This document shows, one piece after another, positions 49,299 through 59,195 of a DNA stretch of 64,000 nt; the first letter of the stretch is position 1, and each line of letters opens with the position of its first letter. The stretch comes from Bartonella florencae (GTDB lineage: Bacteria; Pseudomonadota; Alphaproteobacteria; Rhizobiales; Rhizobiaceae). The stretch is from positions 179,483-243,482 of the forward strand of contig NZ_HE997453.1 in the NCBI RefSeq assembly GCF_000312525.1. The letters are read 5' to 3'. Both the position numbers and the translations under genes were made by a program. The notes under the pieces were generated by a model that was not told where the DNA came from, made no database searches, and saw only the letters and a program-made list of their open reading frames with translations.

Positions 49299-50084
49299 TT
49301 ACGAATCAGGAAAGATAGAAACTTCTTTTAGTACACGAGAAAATGTTAACACATCAACTTGACGCGCTCCTGCACGCTTTAATGCTGCAGCAGCCGCTGT
49401 AACTGTTGCACCCGTTGTAAATACATCATCAATCAGTAAAATAGAACATCCTTTGAGATATTTTTTAACTTTATGCGAAACCTTAAAGGCATTTTTTACA
49501 TTAAGTTTTCTTTCTCTTGAAGAAAGACTAACCTGCGGGCGCGTATGCCGACAACGAATAAGCCAACCGGGTTTTAAAAGTTTTTTTTGTGATGCTGCAA
49601 TATAACGTGCAAGCTCAGCAGATTGATTATAACGTCTCTCCCAAAAACGACGAAAATGCAATGGAATGGGAATAATAACATCACACTCATCGATAACCTC
49701 ACGTCCAGCAGATATCATCCAATTAGCCATAAAAGATGCCAATTCTATATGATCACCATATTTTAAGCGCGTTACCAAGGTGCGTGCAAGCCCTTTATGA
49801 ACAATGACTGAGCGAACACGTGAAAACGGGTAAGAATTACGCAGTGCTTCACCACTGAGAAAACCATCCCCCATATCACAAACAAAAGGCGTCCCCATAA
49901 CAGGACAATAAGGTTTTGTAATAAATTGGAGATCTTTCCAACATTTAGAGCAAATCGTACCATAAGCAGAAACATTTTGCTTACATCCAAGACAAATTGG
50001 TGGATAAAGCATCGCTTTAAAGTGCCCAATGAATTGACTGAGTATATCCCCGCTATTTAAAGCCGCTTCTCGAAAATAAAACAT
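49299..50084 (-). CDS. ComF family phosphoribosyltransferase-fold protein
   Basis: Member of the ComF/GntX family. In competent bacteria ComF takes part in DNA uptake; in most proteobacteria the role is unclear. The 261-residue protein starts with a zinc-ribbon-like part (CLGCKQNVSAYGTICSKC, two CxxC pairs) and ends in a type I phosphoribosyltransferase domain with the PRPP-binding ILLIDDVFTTGATVTAAAAAL. RYNQSAELARYIA, typical of the family, is in between. It is divergent from the NDUFAF5-like methyltransferase; both arrangements recur in Rhizobiales as I recall. Confidence 0.9.
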   Translation of the reverse strand: MFYFREAALNSGDILSQFIGHFKAMLYPPICLGCKQNVSAYGTICSKCWKDLQFITKPYCPVMGTPFVCDMGDGFLSGEALRNSYPFSRVRSVIVHKGLARTLVTRLKYGDHIELASFMANWMISAGREVIDECDVIIPIPLHFRRFWERRYNQSAELARYIAASQKKLLKPGWLIRCRHTRPQVSLSSRERKLNVKNAFKVSHKVKKYLKGCSILLIDDVFTTGATVTAAAAALKRAGARQVDVLTFSRVLKEVSIFPDS

Positions 50085-50281
50085 TATAAATTTAGGCTTT
50101 TACAAATTCCTCGTAGAACAAAAGTTCCTTTGTATTTCCTCAATTTATAAATTTAATTTCTTTAAAAACTCTTAAGCTTCTATAAACTTATTTTTATTTC
50201 ACATTATAAACTTGACAGAGCGCGCACAAATATGAACCTTTTCAAAATATATTCTTTCATAAATCGAAAGTGTTCCACAAT

Positions 50282-51160
50282 ATGTCACATCCTTTCATTT
50301 TTGATCACGACCGCATTGAACAATTCCGCAAACGGGCTTTCCAAAAAGCAAAAGAAGGACATGACTTTTTACTATCCCATATGGCTGAAGATCTCTACAA
50401 ACGCCTCAGTACTGTTGATCGTCTCTTTACATTAGCTCTGGATTTACACAGCCATACAGATCTTGCTACGCAAGCTCTCCTGAAATCTAGAAAAGTCCAT
50501 TCCATAGAACGCGTCGAAACCGACTTGCTTTATCAAAGTCATGATCAAAAATTTCATTTACGTTCCCGAGAATTTCTTGATTTTCCTCAAAATTATTGTG
50601 ATCTTATTGTTTCACTTCTTTCATTACAGTTGACCAATGATACCCCTGGCGTTCTTAGTCAGATAAAAAATATCCTAAAACCAGATGGCTTATTTCTGGC
50701 TGTTATGGCGGGGGCTGGTACACTCACAGAATTACGCGAATGCCTCCTACAAGCTGAAATTGAAATCTATGGTGGAGCAAGTCCTAGGATCTATCCTTTT
50801 GCGGACATTCGCGATGCGGGGGCTCTTTTACAGCGTATTGGTTTTGCTCTTCCTGTAGTAGATATTGAAGATATCACAATACGCTACAATACAATGTTTG
50901 ATCTCATGCATGATCTTAAAGCTATGGGTATGCAAAATGCGCTTATCAATCGCTCACGACGCCCTGTATCTAAGCGATTTTTTCTTCGTGCTGCTGAAAT
51001 CTACGCACAACGGTTTAGCGATCCTGATAGCCGTATTCGCGCGCATTTTTCTTTCATTTGGCTCTCTGGTTGGGCTCCCCACCCAAACCAGCAAAAACCT
51101 ATACAACCAGGATCAGCACAGATATCCCTTGCAAATGTTCTACAATCGAAAAAAATATAG
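50282..51160 (+). CDS. NDUFAF5/BioC-like methyltransferase-domain protein
   Basis: Resembles the mitochondrial complex I assembly factor NDUFAF5 and related bacterial methyltransferases. Matching stretches are VSLLSLQLTNDTPGVLSQIK, LKPDGLFLAVMAGAGTLTEL and MFDLMHDLKAMGMQNALINR. The SAM-binding glycine loop, normally DLGCGRG, reads DLHSHTD here, so methyltransferase or hydroxylase activity is uncertain. From ATG 50282 the protein is 292 residues; a GTG at 50270 is an alternative. It is divergent from comF and converges on the symporter gene with an 11-base gap. Confidence 0.85.
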   Translation: MSHPFIFDHDRIEQFRKRAFQKAKEGHDFLLSHMAEDLYKRLSTVDRLFTLALDLHSHTDLATQALLKSRKVHSIERVETDLLYQSHDQKFHLRSREFLDFPQNYCDLIVSLLSLQLTNDTPGVLSQIKNILKPDGLFLAVMAGAGTLTELRECLLQAEIEIYGGASPRIYPFADIRDAGALLQRIGFALPVVDIEDITIRYNTMFDLMHDLKAMGMQNALINRSRRPVSKRFFLRAAEIYAQRFSDPDSRIRAHFSFIWLSGWAPHPNQQKPIQPGSAQISLANVLQSKKI

Positions 51161-51171
51161 TTGCATAAAGC

Positions 51172-52526
51172 TTATTTTTCAAAAATACTTTTATCCGTTG
51201 TCCGTAACATTTGGCTGGTTATGGTTCCAGCTAACATTGAATCACTTACATTTAAGGCTGTACGCCCCATATCAATGAGAGGTTCAATAGACATAAGTAC
51301 AGCGACCAAAGAAACAGGAAGCCCCATAATGGGGAGTACTATTAATGCCGCAAAAATAGCACCACCCCCCACACCAGCAACACCAATAGAACTCAATGTT
51401 ACAACACCAACAAGAGTAGCAATCCACATAGGATCAAGAGGATTAATCCCCACGGTTGGTGCTATCATAGTCGCAAGCATTGCTGGATAAAGGCCTGCAC
51501 AACCATTTTGCCCAATTGTGGCTCCAAAAGAAGCTGCAAAACTTGCAATGGATTGTGGTACACCAATCCACCGCGTTTGTGCTTCAATATTCAAAGGGAT
51601 ACTTGCAGCACTTGAACGGCTGCTAAAAGCAAATGTTAAAACCGGTAAAACTTTTTTAAAAAACGAAAAGGATTAATTCCTGATATGCCAAGCAATACCC
51701 CATGAATTCCAAACATAAGAATAATACCAACATAGGAAGCGATAATAAAAACCAATAAATTTAAAATATCGGCAACGTGCGAAGATGCTCCCACCTTAGT
51801 CATAAGTGCGAAAATACCATAAGGCGTCAAAGCAATCACAATACGGACTAACCGCATAATCCAAGCTTGTGCAACTTGAATAAATAAAAGGGCTTTTTCC
51901 CCTTTTTCTGGATCATCTTTCTTTAAAAAAAGAGCCGCAGCCCCTAAAAACGATGCAAAAATAACAATACTGATAATTGATGTGCGCTTAGCGCCACTTA
52001 ACTCAGCAAAGGGATTTTTAGGAATCAAGGACAAAATCATCTTTGGAACATTCATATCTCCAAGTTGAGAAATACGCTCTCCAAGAACAGCAGAAACATT
52101 TTGTCCTTCATGTACCAAACTACTTGCTGTTAATCCAAAGGTATTAACAACCAAAATACCAACCAACGCTGAAAGAGCCGTGGTAAAGAGCAATATTGAA
52201 ATGGTCATGATACTCATTTTGCCAACAGCATAGACAGAATGCAACTGTGCAACCGCTGAGACGATAGAGACAAAAACCAATGGCATAACAATCATTTGGA
52301 GTAATAAGATATAGCCATCACCAACAATGTTAAACCATTCAATGGATTTTAATAAAGTGGCTTCACTTTCTCCATAAATAATCTGCAAAACACTTCCAAA
52401 AATCAAACCAATGATAAGCCCTAACATCACACGTAGTGAGAGGCTCCATTTCATTCTTTTACTTTGGACAAGCCATAACAAAAAAATAACAAATAGAAAT
52501 AAGTTGATAAAAAAATTAAATGTCAT
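51172..52526 (-). pseudogene. tcyP: L-cystine/dicarboxylate:cation symporter (TcyP/YdjN-like), frameshifted
   Basis: DAACS-family secondary transporter most like the TcyP/YdjN cystine importers ([32 protein letters not shown]). The first frame runs from ATG 52526 and ends at a TAA at 51636-51638 after RFLKKFYRF. The second frame continues the family sequence with [17 protein letters not shown] and runs to the stop at 51172. The frames join by a -1 shift at the run T TTT TTA AAA AAG (51651-51663 on the plus strand), giving a protein of about 451 residues, the normal length. It may be a pseudogene, a sequencing error, or read by slippage at this site. Confidence 0.87.
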
Positions 52527-53387
52527 TGTTTATGCTCACTTTTATGCCCACTATTTTTCTGATTGATATTGAATGATTTGCAAAATTAAAGATAAATGCA
52601 TGATATTTGAAACTGAAATATAAAGCTTACAATGCTTTTACGAAATCATTATTTTTTTAATTTATAAGTTAAAAGAGAAATTTTTATCTACTAATCACGG
52701 TTTAAAGAATACAAAATAGGAGCCTACTATTCTGCAAATTTACACGCTTGTTTAAAACAATGCCTGCTCAATACTGCAAAGAACTATCTTACAACAGAAT
52801 CTATAAATAGTACAAAGAAAAAGTCATTATGCATGTATACCATCATCTTTTCACTTATGAAAGATCAAGTCGACAACATCGTAATATTTGCCTGTTCAAA
52901 ATATTACACAACCTCTGGCAACTGAAAGCATTCATAAAAGAATTTTAAAAGCATATTTTTAAAATGCTCTGTAGTGTAATAATAATTTATCAAGATATTT
53001 TATTTATAATATAATGGAGCATTAAAAAATAATTAAATTTTCTTACTAAAAATTTAATTATTATGAAGCATAAAAATTATGTTCTTATACATCATACGTG
53101 GAAAAAGCTATACCGATAAAAAATATTTACGAAATTGCTCATACCTCTTATGAAAGTTCTTAAGAAAAAAACAGATCTATCAATTTTTGATTGAATACAG
53201 ACATGATAAAGATGTTTTGTATTTGAAGAAGCAAAGTTGGCAATATTCAATAAATTTTTATTATTTGCTTTTATGAACGATACTAGGAGATGAGATTGAA
53301 AACAAAGGGAATTTCTCTCTAGAGAGAAATTATGAATGTGCAACAATAATATGCTTTACTTTTTCAAAGCAGTTTTTTGCTGTAAAA
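52527..53387. other. 861-base intergenic region, the longest gap in the window
   Basis: Very AT-rich and stop-rich on both strands. The longest frame (53092-53346, minus strand) lacks a ribosome binding site and recognisable sequence. The region holds the symporter promoter on its left and a perfect 22-base palindrome near its right end, just past the gshA stop. It may be decayed coding sequence but nothing is recognisable. Confidence 0.5.
53310..53331. terminator. perfect 22-bp palindrome downstream of gshA
   Basis: AATTTCTCTCT is followed immediately by its reverse complement AGAGAGAAATT. It begins about 57 bases past the gshA stop. As RNA on the minus strand it folds into a stem of about 9 bp with CCCTTTGTTTTC after it, so it could end gshA; as DNA it could equally be a dimer-binding site. 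Both readings are inferences. Confidence 0.45.
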
Positions 53388-54761
53388 TTAATAGGCACAT
53401 TCTAAAAATATAGGTTCCACAGCACCACTCCAAATGGAATGATAAAGTGATAAAAATTTATCCGCATCTGTTTGCCCCATTGCAACGACCTCTTCTAAGG
53501 GAACTAAAAAATTTGTCTCATCCAAACCATCAGCATCGCATTGTCTGCGATTTTTTAAGCCCTTGCGTGAAATAGCAATAGCCTGACGGGCTATTTCTAA
53601 AATAATGGTCTGACGAAAAGGTGTTCTTAATCCTTCTTTAGGAACACGTTCACGCATCTCTAAAACTTCTTCAAAACACCAATCTTTTGTCAAAGCCTCT
53701 GCTTCATTAAGCGCTTCACTGTCATAAAGAAGTCCAACCCAAAAAGCTGACAAAGCACAGATACGCTTCCAAGAACCACAATCAGCACCTCTCATTTCTA
53801 AAAATCTTTTTAAACGTACCTCGGGAAATAAAGTTGATAAATGATTAATCCAGTCCCCCATATTGGGTACTGAATTGGCAACCTGCCCTTTTAATGCTCC
53901 ATTCATGAATTGACGAAATGTTATATGTGTACAATCATAGTAATGATTATCGCGCACAACAAAATACATTGGTACATCAAGTGCCCATTCAACGTAATCG
54001 GCAAAACCAAAGTGCTCAGAAAAAACAAACGGAAGAACTCCAGATCTCTGATTATCAGTATCGCACCAAATTTCAGAGCGCCAAGATAAAAAACCATTTG
54101 GCCTCCCTTCCGTAAAAGGTGAACTGGCAAATAATGCTGTCGCAATAGACTGTAATTTCATGGATACTTGCATTTTTCGTCGCATATCAACCTCAGATGA
54201 AAAATCAAGATTAACCTGAGTAGTCGATGTGCGATACATCATATCAAGACCACTATGGCCAACTTTGGGCATATAATTGGCCATAATCTGATAACGTGAT
54301 TTAGGCATCCGTGGAGTTTGCGCTAAGGTCCATTTTGGACTAGCACCCATTCCAAGAAAAGCAATACCCAACGGTTTTGAAATTTTCTTGAGAAGCGCTA
54401 AATGCTCCATTACCTCATAGTAAGTATGAGTAATCGTTTTTAGTGGTGCTCCAGATAATTCAAATTGCCCTCCAGGCTCCAAAGAAATGGCACCTTGACC
54501 AACTTCTCCTATAAGTCCAATAATATTTCCCTCATCTACAATAGGTTTCCATCCTAAAGCTTCTTGCATTCCCTCTAGGAGTGCACGAATTCCTCTTGAG
54601 CCTCCATAAGGAACAGGGCGAAAACCGTCTATATAGAATGGAAATTTTTCATGTTCTGTACCAATACGCCAATCATGCTCTACTTTACATCCCCCTTGGA
54701 AATAGTTAACCAAGGAATCTAAGTTATAAATTTCACTTTCATCATTTATATCAAGCGCCAT
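53388..54761 (-). CDS. gshA: glutamate-cysteine ligase, plant/alphaproteobacterial type
   Basis: First step of glutathione synthesis. The 457-residue protein belongs to the GCS2-like family shared by plants and alphaproteobacteria: DWRIGTEHEKFPFYIDGFRP near the N terminus, EPGGQFELSGAPLKTITHTY, SKPLGIAFLGMGASPKW and MYRTSTTQVNLDFSSE are characteristic. No GshB domain is fused. It is read after rsmE with a 68-base gap, an order I recall from other Rhizobiales. The product is used by the glutaredoxin encoded at 49 kb. Confidence 0.96.
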   Translation of the reverse strand: MALDINDESEIYNLDSLVNYFQGGCKVEHDWRIGTEHEKFPFYIDGFRPVPYGGSRGIRALLEGMQEALGWKPIVDEGNIIGLIGEVGQGAISLEPGGQFELSGAPLKTITHTYYEVMEHLALLKKISKPLGIAFLGMGASPKWTLAQTPRMPKSRYQIMANYMPKVGHSGLDMMYRTSTTQVNLDFSSEVDMRRKMQVSMKLQSIATALFASSPFTEGRPNGFLSWRSEIWCDTDNQRSGVLPFVFSEHFGFADYVEWALDVPMYFVVRDNHYYDCTHITFRQFMNGALKGQVANSVPNMGDWINHLSTLFPEVRLKRFLEMRGADCGSWKRICALSAFWVGLLYDSEALNEAEALTKDWCFEEVLEMRERVPKEGLRTPFRQTIILEIARQAIAISRKGLKNRRQCDADGLDETNFLVPLEEVVAMGQTDADKFLSLYHSIWSGAVEPIFLECAY

Positions 54762-54829
54762 AACTTATTGTATCCTATCATCAGTTACATCATTTTAAAT
54801 GAATTATTTAGAATAATTTCACAAGCTTC

Positions 54830-55573
54830 TCAATGAATTGACCAATTCTCCATAGTAACATTAAGAAGAGCCAAAGCAGCAACCGCTGCAGTGTCAGCAC
54901 GTAAAATACGCGGTCCTAAAGATATTGGGATTACAAAAGGGTGCTTTTTTAAAAAGTTCCGCTCTTCTTCACTAAATCCACCTTCTGGTCCAATGAGAAT
55001 GCCTGGCTTTGTATTTTCGTACTTTTTCAAAAGAGGTAATGGATTACATAATTTGTGTGCCTCATCACAAAAAAACAAAGGTTGTATCTCATTCCAACCT
55101 GCTAAAAGTTCTGCTAACGAGATAGCTGCTACACATTTAGGAAGAGATAAAATACCACACTGTTCAGAAGCTTCAATAACATTAGCCTCCATACGTGCCA
55201 TATTGATACGCGTAACCTGTGTATGATGGGTTATAACAGGTTGCAAAATCGATACTCCCATTTCAACAGCCTTCTGCACCATATAATCTAAACGCGCATT
55301 TTTGAGTGGAGCAAAACAATAAATGAGATTTGAAGGCTTCGTTTGCAATCTTTCTTGATGAATAAGCCGAACCACAACAAATTTTTTTCCAACGGTAATA
55401 AGCCTAGCAAGCCATTCACCATCCTGTCCATTAAAAAGTAAAATTTCTGCTCCTTCTTGCATCCGCAAAACACGCACAAGATAAGAAGCTTGTGCTCCCT
55501 CTATTTTTATTTCTTCATTCAAAGCCAATGTCTGTCGGATAAATAATCTTTTAAGTTTATAATTTATGCGCAT
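54830..55573 (-). CDS. rsmE: 16S rRNA (uracil-1498-N3)-methyltransferase
   Basis: SPOUT-class methyltransferase acting on the small ribosomal subunit. The 247-residue protein has an N-terminal PUA-like domain (RLFIRQTLALNEEIKIEGAQ, VLRMQEGAEILLFNGQDGEW) and a trefoil-knot SAM-binding domain with LIGPEGGFSEEERNFLKK and LGPRILRADTAAVAALALLN. It is complete. It directly precedes gshA. Confidence 0.96.
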   Translation of the reverse strand: MRINYKLKRLFIRQTLALNEEIKIEGAQASYLVRVLRMQEGAEILLFNGQDGEWLARLITVGKKFVVVRLIHQERLQTKPSNLIYCFAPLKNARLDYMVQKAVEMGVSILQPVITHHTQVTRINMARMEANVIEASEQCGILSLPKCVAAISLAELLAGWNEIQPLFFCDEAHKLCNPLPLLKKYENTKPGILIGPEGGFSEEERNFLKKHPFVIPISLGPRILRADTAAVAALALLNVTMENWSIH

Positions 55574-55804
55574 AATAAAATCGTGCTAAAACTCACTGTG
55601 ATCCTCAAAAAAATTAAGAAAAATATATAACAAAAAGAAAAAATTATATCTATAGAGCTCTCATACATAAAGAATTATAGGTTTTTTTAAATTTTATGAG
55701 ATAATAATTGGAACCAATGGAATTTTAAGTGATTCTGCTTTCATAAAATTTTATGATAATTCACCATTGCATTCAGTTGTTGATTGCATGATTGGAGAAA
55801 AAAT

Positions 55805-55948
55805 ATGTCTGCTAAAAAAGCTACAATTATTACTATTACTACTTTCTTAGTCTTTATTATGGTCACTGTCGGGATTGGCTCGGTTGGAGCGGACGGAAAG
55901 CACACAATCTCCACAGATGGTTATGGTATTTCTTCTGAGATTCAATAA
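55805..55948 (+). CDS. small single-helix membrane protein (47 aa)
   Basis: ORF from ATG 55805 to TAA 55946-55948, preceded by GGAG with a 7-base spacer, a strong ribosome binding site in an otherwise empty gap. The protein has a short basic start (SAKKA), one hydrophobic helix (TIITITTFLVFIMVTVGIGS) and a short polar tail ending in GYGISSEIQ. Positive-inside charge predicts a cytoplasmic N terminus. No family is recognised. It is isolated between rsmE and the AsmA-family gene. Confidence 0.6.
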   Translation: MSAKKATIITITTFLVFIMVTVGIGSVGADGKHTISTDGYGISSEIQ

Positions 55949-56045
55949 GTACTCATCAATTTATTTTTAGAAACTCCACAATAACATATTATTTTTTAGA
56001 AATTCTATAAAATCCTCAACCAATGCTCATAATGAAGAATGGCGA

Positions 56046-57926
56046 TTAATTTGCATCAGCATCTTTTTTAACCCAGAAATTACCATGATCCTGTCCTTTG
56101 GAGTTGAGAGAAAAAGTAGGAGGTCGCATCAAACTATTAGCAAGGCAGTGAACGTCTCTACATAGAGTTTCTGAGCTATTATTTTTTTGCAGTTTCGCCT
56201 GTAATGTGAGCTTATCTTGCCAATCTTGCATAATAGCAGATGCAATTGTTCCCCACATGGATAAACTCCAATCTGCTGTACGCATTAATGATTCTGTTAT
56301 CTTTGTCGTACCATCTGAAAAGCTTGTTTGAATACTCCAACGCTCAAAAGCTGTTGAAAAGGTATTATCATTCATTAAAAGAAATTGTTCATTTTTTGCA
56401 AGCCTTATCTGTAAATCATTCAAATCATATCCTAACAGGCGGCCAGAAGACATACTCAGTGTTAATTCACCCCGCATTTTTGCAAAAATTTCTGACCAAG
56501 AATTGGCAAGCGTTCGTAATGTCATGGTAAAATTCGCTTTGCTCTGTAAAAACGGAGTAATTCCCAAAACCTCTAAAACAGTCTGCATATCAATAGAAGT
56601 TCCTGAAGCACGCCCTTCAAGCCGCAACTTCTGACCAGCTGGTGTAATTTCAATATTGCTTTGAAGTGATCCACCCAAAATATTTGCATGTCCAAGATCA
56701 AAAATGCCATGACCATTTCTGATTTGTATCGCAACAGCTAAATTTGTAAGTGTAATATTGCTTAATTTTGCTTGTGGTGCAGAAAGCCGTATATCCACCC
56801 CAATACGATCAAAAATTTCCATCTCAAAGAATGGATTTTTCCCTTTAACTGAAAAAAACACTGGTCTAAAGAGATCAAAATCTAGATTGTCAAATGCTAA
56901 AGATCCAATGATGATTGGTACATAGTTGTGAAAGTCAACGTCTAAAGCTCCACGTGCATTGGCTGTTCCCATCGTAAATGTAACATCATTCATTTGAACG
57001 TGCATTGGCTGTGCTAAGAAGCGAGACTCCCATACAATAGGCACTTTTAATCTATGTCCCCAAAACTGATTGCCTCCAATCCAAGAGAGTGTCTGATTCC
57101 ATCCCGGAGAACGCATCGACACTTTCCCATCAAAAATATAATATTCAGATAATCGTGCCTGCCCTACAAAAGTTATACCTCCACGCACTGAATTGAGACT
57201 TGCCTTAACTTGGCTTTTTCCTCCTGCCAAAAGCAGTAAGGCTTGATCAGCATCTATTAATAATTTTGTCAACTCTCCACGCCAACGAGCATCTGCACGA
57301 AACCGTGCTCCTTTCGTCAATTCCGGCCAATCTAAAGTGGCATTTAATCCTGTTATTTTTTCTGCTACACGAGATATACTATCATGATAAACAAGGACAC
57401 CATCCTCAATCGTAATTCGTCCAAAAGGCTGATTCAAAAGACTCTCTATATCTGGATGCTCTGGATTATGCTTCAACATTTCACGAGCATTGCTTATGGC
57501 TAATCCTAATGCGCCTTGGGAGCGTGAAAATCTATCAAAAAAATCCGTTACTGTTTTAACTGGTTTTTCTATAATAAACTGGGGACGCACAATTCGTGTC
57601 TCTAAAAAAGAGATATTTCCCCAAAGCAGATCTATCAAAGAAAGATCAACTTCTATGGATTCAGCTTCCATCAGCGGTACAACATGATTCATTCTTGATG
57701 TTAAAGTAACACCAGAAAGATATGCTTTAGGGTAAGGAAATAGATTCAACCGCGGTGGATCACGCAATTGCACATCATAACCTGTCCACGCACTCAAATC
57801 CTGTGCTAAACGAATGCGAATCGTATCTGTAGACACAAGATACGGTAAAATAAGAATACCAATTCCAAATAAAAAAGTAATTGTAATAAAAATTCCGCTC
57901 AAAAATTTTATTATTCTGGCGTGCAC
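56046..57926 (-). CDS. AsmA family protein
   Basis: Large membrane-anchored periplasmic protein of the AsmA family, linked to lipid transport between membranes and outer-membrane assembly. The 626 residues start with one membrane helix (FLSGIFITITFLFGIGILIL at about 8-28), followed by the N-terminal AsmA motif region (DLSAWTGYDVQLRDPPRLNL, PYPKAYLSGVTLTSR). The C-terminal AsmA-2-like part is beta-rich (LSMSSGRLLGYDLNDLQIRL). The start is GTG 57926 with AGAGGA about 5 bases upstream. It is a monocistronic gene divergent from folD. Confidence 0.88.
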   Translation of the reverse strand: MHARIIKFLSGIFITITFLFGIGILILPYLVSTDTIRIRLAQDLSAWTGYDVQLRDPPRLNLFPYPKAYLSGVTLTSRMNHVVPLMEAESIEVDLSLIDLLWGNISFLETRIVRPQFIIEKPVKTVTDFFDRFSRSQGALGLAISNAREMLKHNPEHPDIESLLNQPFGRITIEDGVLVYHDSISRVAEKITGLNATLDWPELTKGARFRADARWRGELTKLLIDADQALLLLAGGKSQVKASLNSVRGGITFVGQARLSEYYIFDGKVSMRSPGWNQTLSWIGGNQFWGHRLKVPIVWESRFLAQPMHVQMNDVTFTMGTANARGALDVDFHNYVPIIIGSLAFDNLDFDLFRPVFFSVKGKNPFFEMEIFDRIGVDIRLSAPQAKLSNITLTNLAVAIQIRNGHGIFDLGHANILGGSLQSNIEITPAGQKLRLEGRASGTSIDMQTVLEVLGITPFLQSKANFTMTLRTLANSWSEIFAKMRGELTLSMSSGRLLGYDLNDLQIRLAKNEQFLLMNDNTFSTAFERWSIQTSFSDGTTKITESLMRTADWSLSMWGTIASAIMQDWQDKLTLQAKLQKNNSSETLCRDVHCLANSLMRPPTFSLNSKGQDHGNFWVKKDADAN

Positions 57927-58239
57927 AACCTTCCTCTACACTTTCACCCCTATAATAAATTAAGAGATAACATCAATGATTGTAAAAAAACTTCTTATAA
58001 TTTCGCTCTATTTTATTTTATAACTTTCTCACTCTTGTTTTTATCCAAAATTTATTCAAACAGCAATGTTGCTGCTTTTTTACAAAGCAATTATTTTAAA
58101 ATCTTTTAAAAACTATAGAATACATAAACACTATCGAAATACTCTTACCGTTCTTATATGAATATAACCATAAAACTCTGTTGTATTATCAGCAAATGCT
58201 TTACAAAAAAAATAAACAGCCCTATCGAAAGGATCTCTC
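57927..58239. promoter_or_regulatory. divergent control region between the AsmA gene and folD
   Basis: About 310 AT-rich bases between divergent genes. The only clear signal is the folD ribosome binding site AAAGGA just before its ATG. Promoters for both genes are implied but not resolved. Confidence 0.35.
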
Positions 58240-59139
58240 ATGAATCATATTATTGACGGAAAAAAGCTCGCTGAAGAGATTATTGTAAGAGTTAAGGCTG
58301 AAACAACAAAACTTCACAATCACTATAATATACAACCTGGTATTGCTGTTATCATTGTTGGAGACGACCCTGCAAGTCAGGTATATGTTACATCAAAGAG
58401 CAAAAAAGCTGAAGAGTGTGGTTTTTTTTCAATCAAACATATGCTTTCAAAAGAAACACGAGAACAAGAACTCCTCCAACTCATTGCAACCTTAAATTCT
58501 GATCCTAAAATCCATGGTATTTTAGTACAGCTTCCCTTGCCCGCACACATGAATACAAACCGCATCACACAAGCTATCGCTTTCCAAAAAGATGTGGATG
58601 GTTTTCATTATATCAATGTAGGAAAACTGGCAGCTAATGCTCTTGAGGATGCAATCATTCCTTGCACACCAGCTGGCGCCATGATGATGATTGAACGACA
58701 ATGTGGACAAGACTTGTCCGGTCTTGATGCTGTTGTCGTTGGCCGCTCTAATATTGTTGGCAAACCTATGGCCGCCCTTTTAACAGCAGCCAATGCTACT
58801 GTAACAATAGCTCATAGTCGTACCCGTGACCTTGATGATGTATGTCGTAGTGCCGATATTTTAGTGGCAGCTGTAGGACGCCCACAAATGATTAAAAAAG
58901 ACTGGATTAAAAAGGGTTCTATTGTTATTGATGTCGGTATTAATCGTATTCCAGCTCCAGAAAAAGGTGTGGGGGAAACGCGTCTTGTTGGGGATGTTGA
59001 TTTTGAAAAAATAAAAGAAAAAGCTGCGGCCGTTACTCCTGTTCCAGGAGGAGTCGGGCCTATGACGATTGCCATGCTTATGGTTAATACACTCAAGGCG
59101 GCTGCTCGAGCACATAGTCTGCCCGTGCCAAAATTTTAA
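58240..59139 (+). CDS. folD: bifunctional methylenetetrahydrofolate dehydrogenase/cyclohydrolase
   Basis: Interconverts 5,10-methylene-THF and 10-formyl-THF with NADP, feeding purine and formyl-methionine synthesis. The 299 residues show the active-site segment [16 protein letters not shown] with its catalytic lysine, [12 protein letters not shown], the cofactor motif [16 protein letters not shown] and [15 protein letters not shown]. Complete and of family length. It converges with edd, with a 56-base gap. Confidence 0.98.
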   Translation: MNHIIDGKKLAEEIIVRVKAETTKLHNHYNIQPGIAVIIVGDDPASQVYVTSKSKKAEECGFFSIKHMLSKETREQELLQLIATLNSDPKIHGILVQLPLPAHMNTNRITQAIAFQKDVDGFHYINVGKLAANALEDAIIPCTPAGAMMMIERQCGQDLSGLDAVVVGRSNIVGKPMAALLTAANATVTIAHSRTRDLDDVCRSADILVAAVGRPQMIKKDWIKKGSIVIDVGINRIPAPEKGVGETRLVGDVDFEKIKEKAAAVTPVPGGVGPMTIAMLMVNTLKAAARAHSLPVPKF

Positions 59140-59195
59140 AAAGTTTTATGCATATTGATTGCGTGAATATTACTTTCGTTCTTTTAACACTTTAC

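Noticed and set aside
53092-53346. 84-codon minus-strand frame in the largest gap
   Set aside because: No ribosome binding site, no recognisable motif and composition like the surrounding noncoding DNA.
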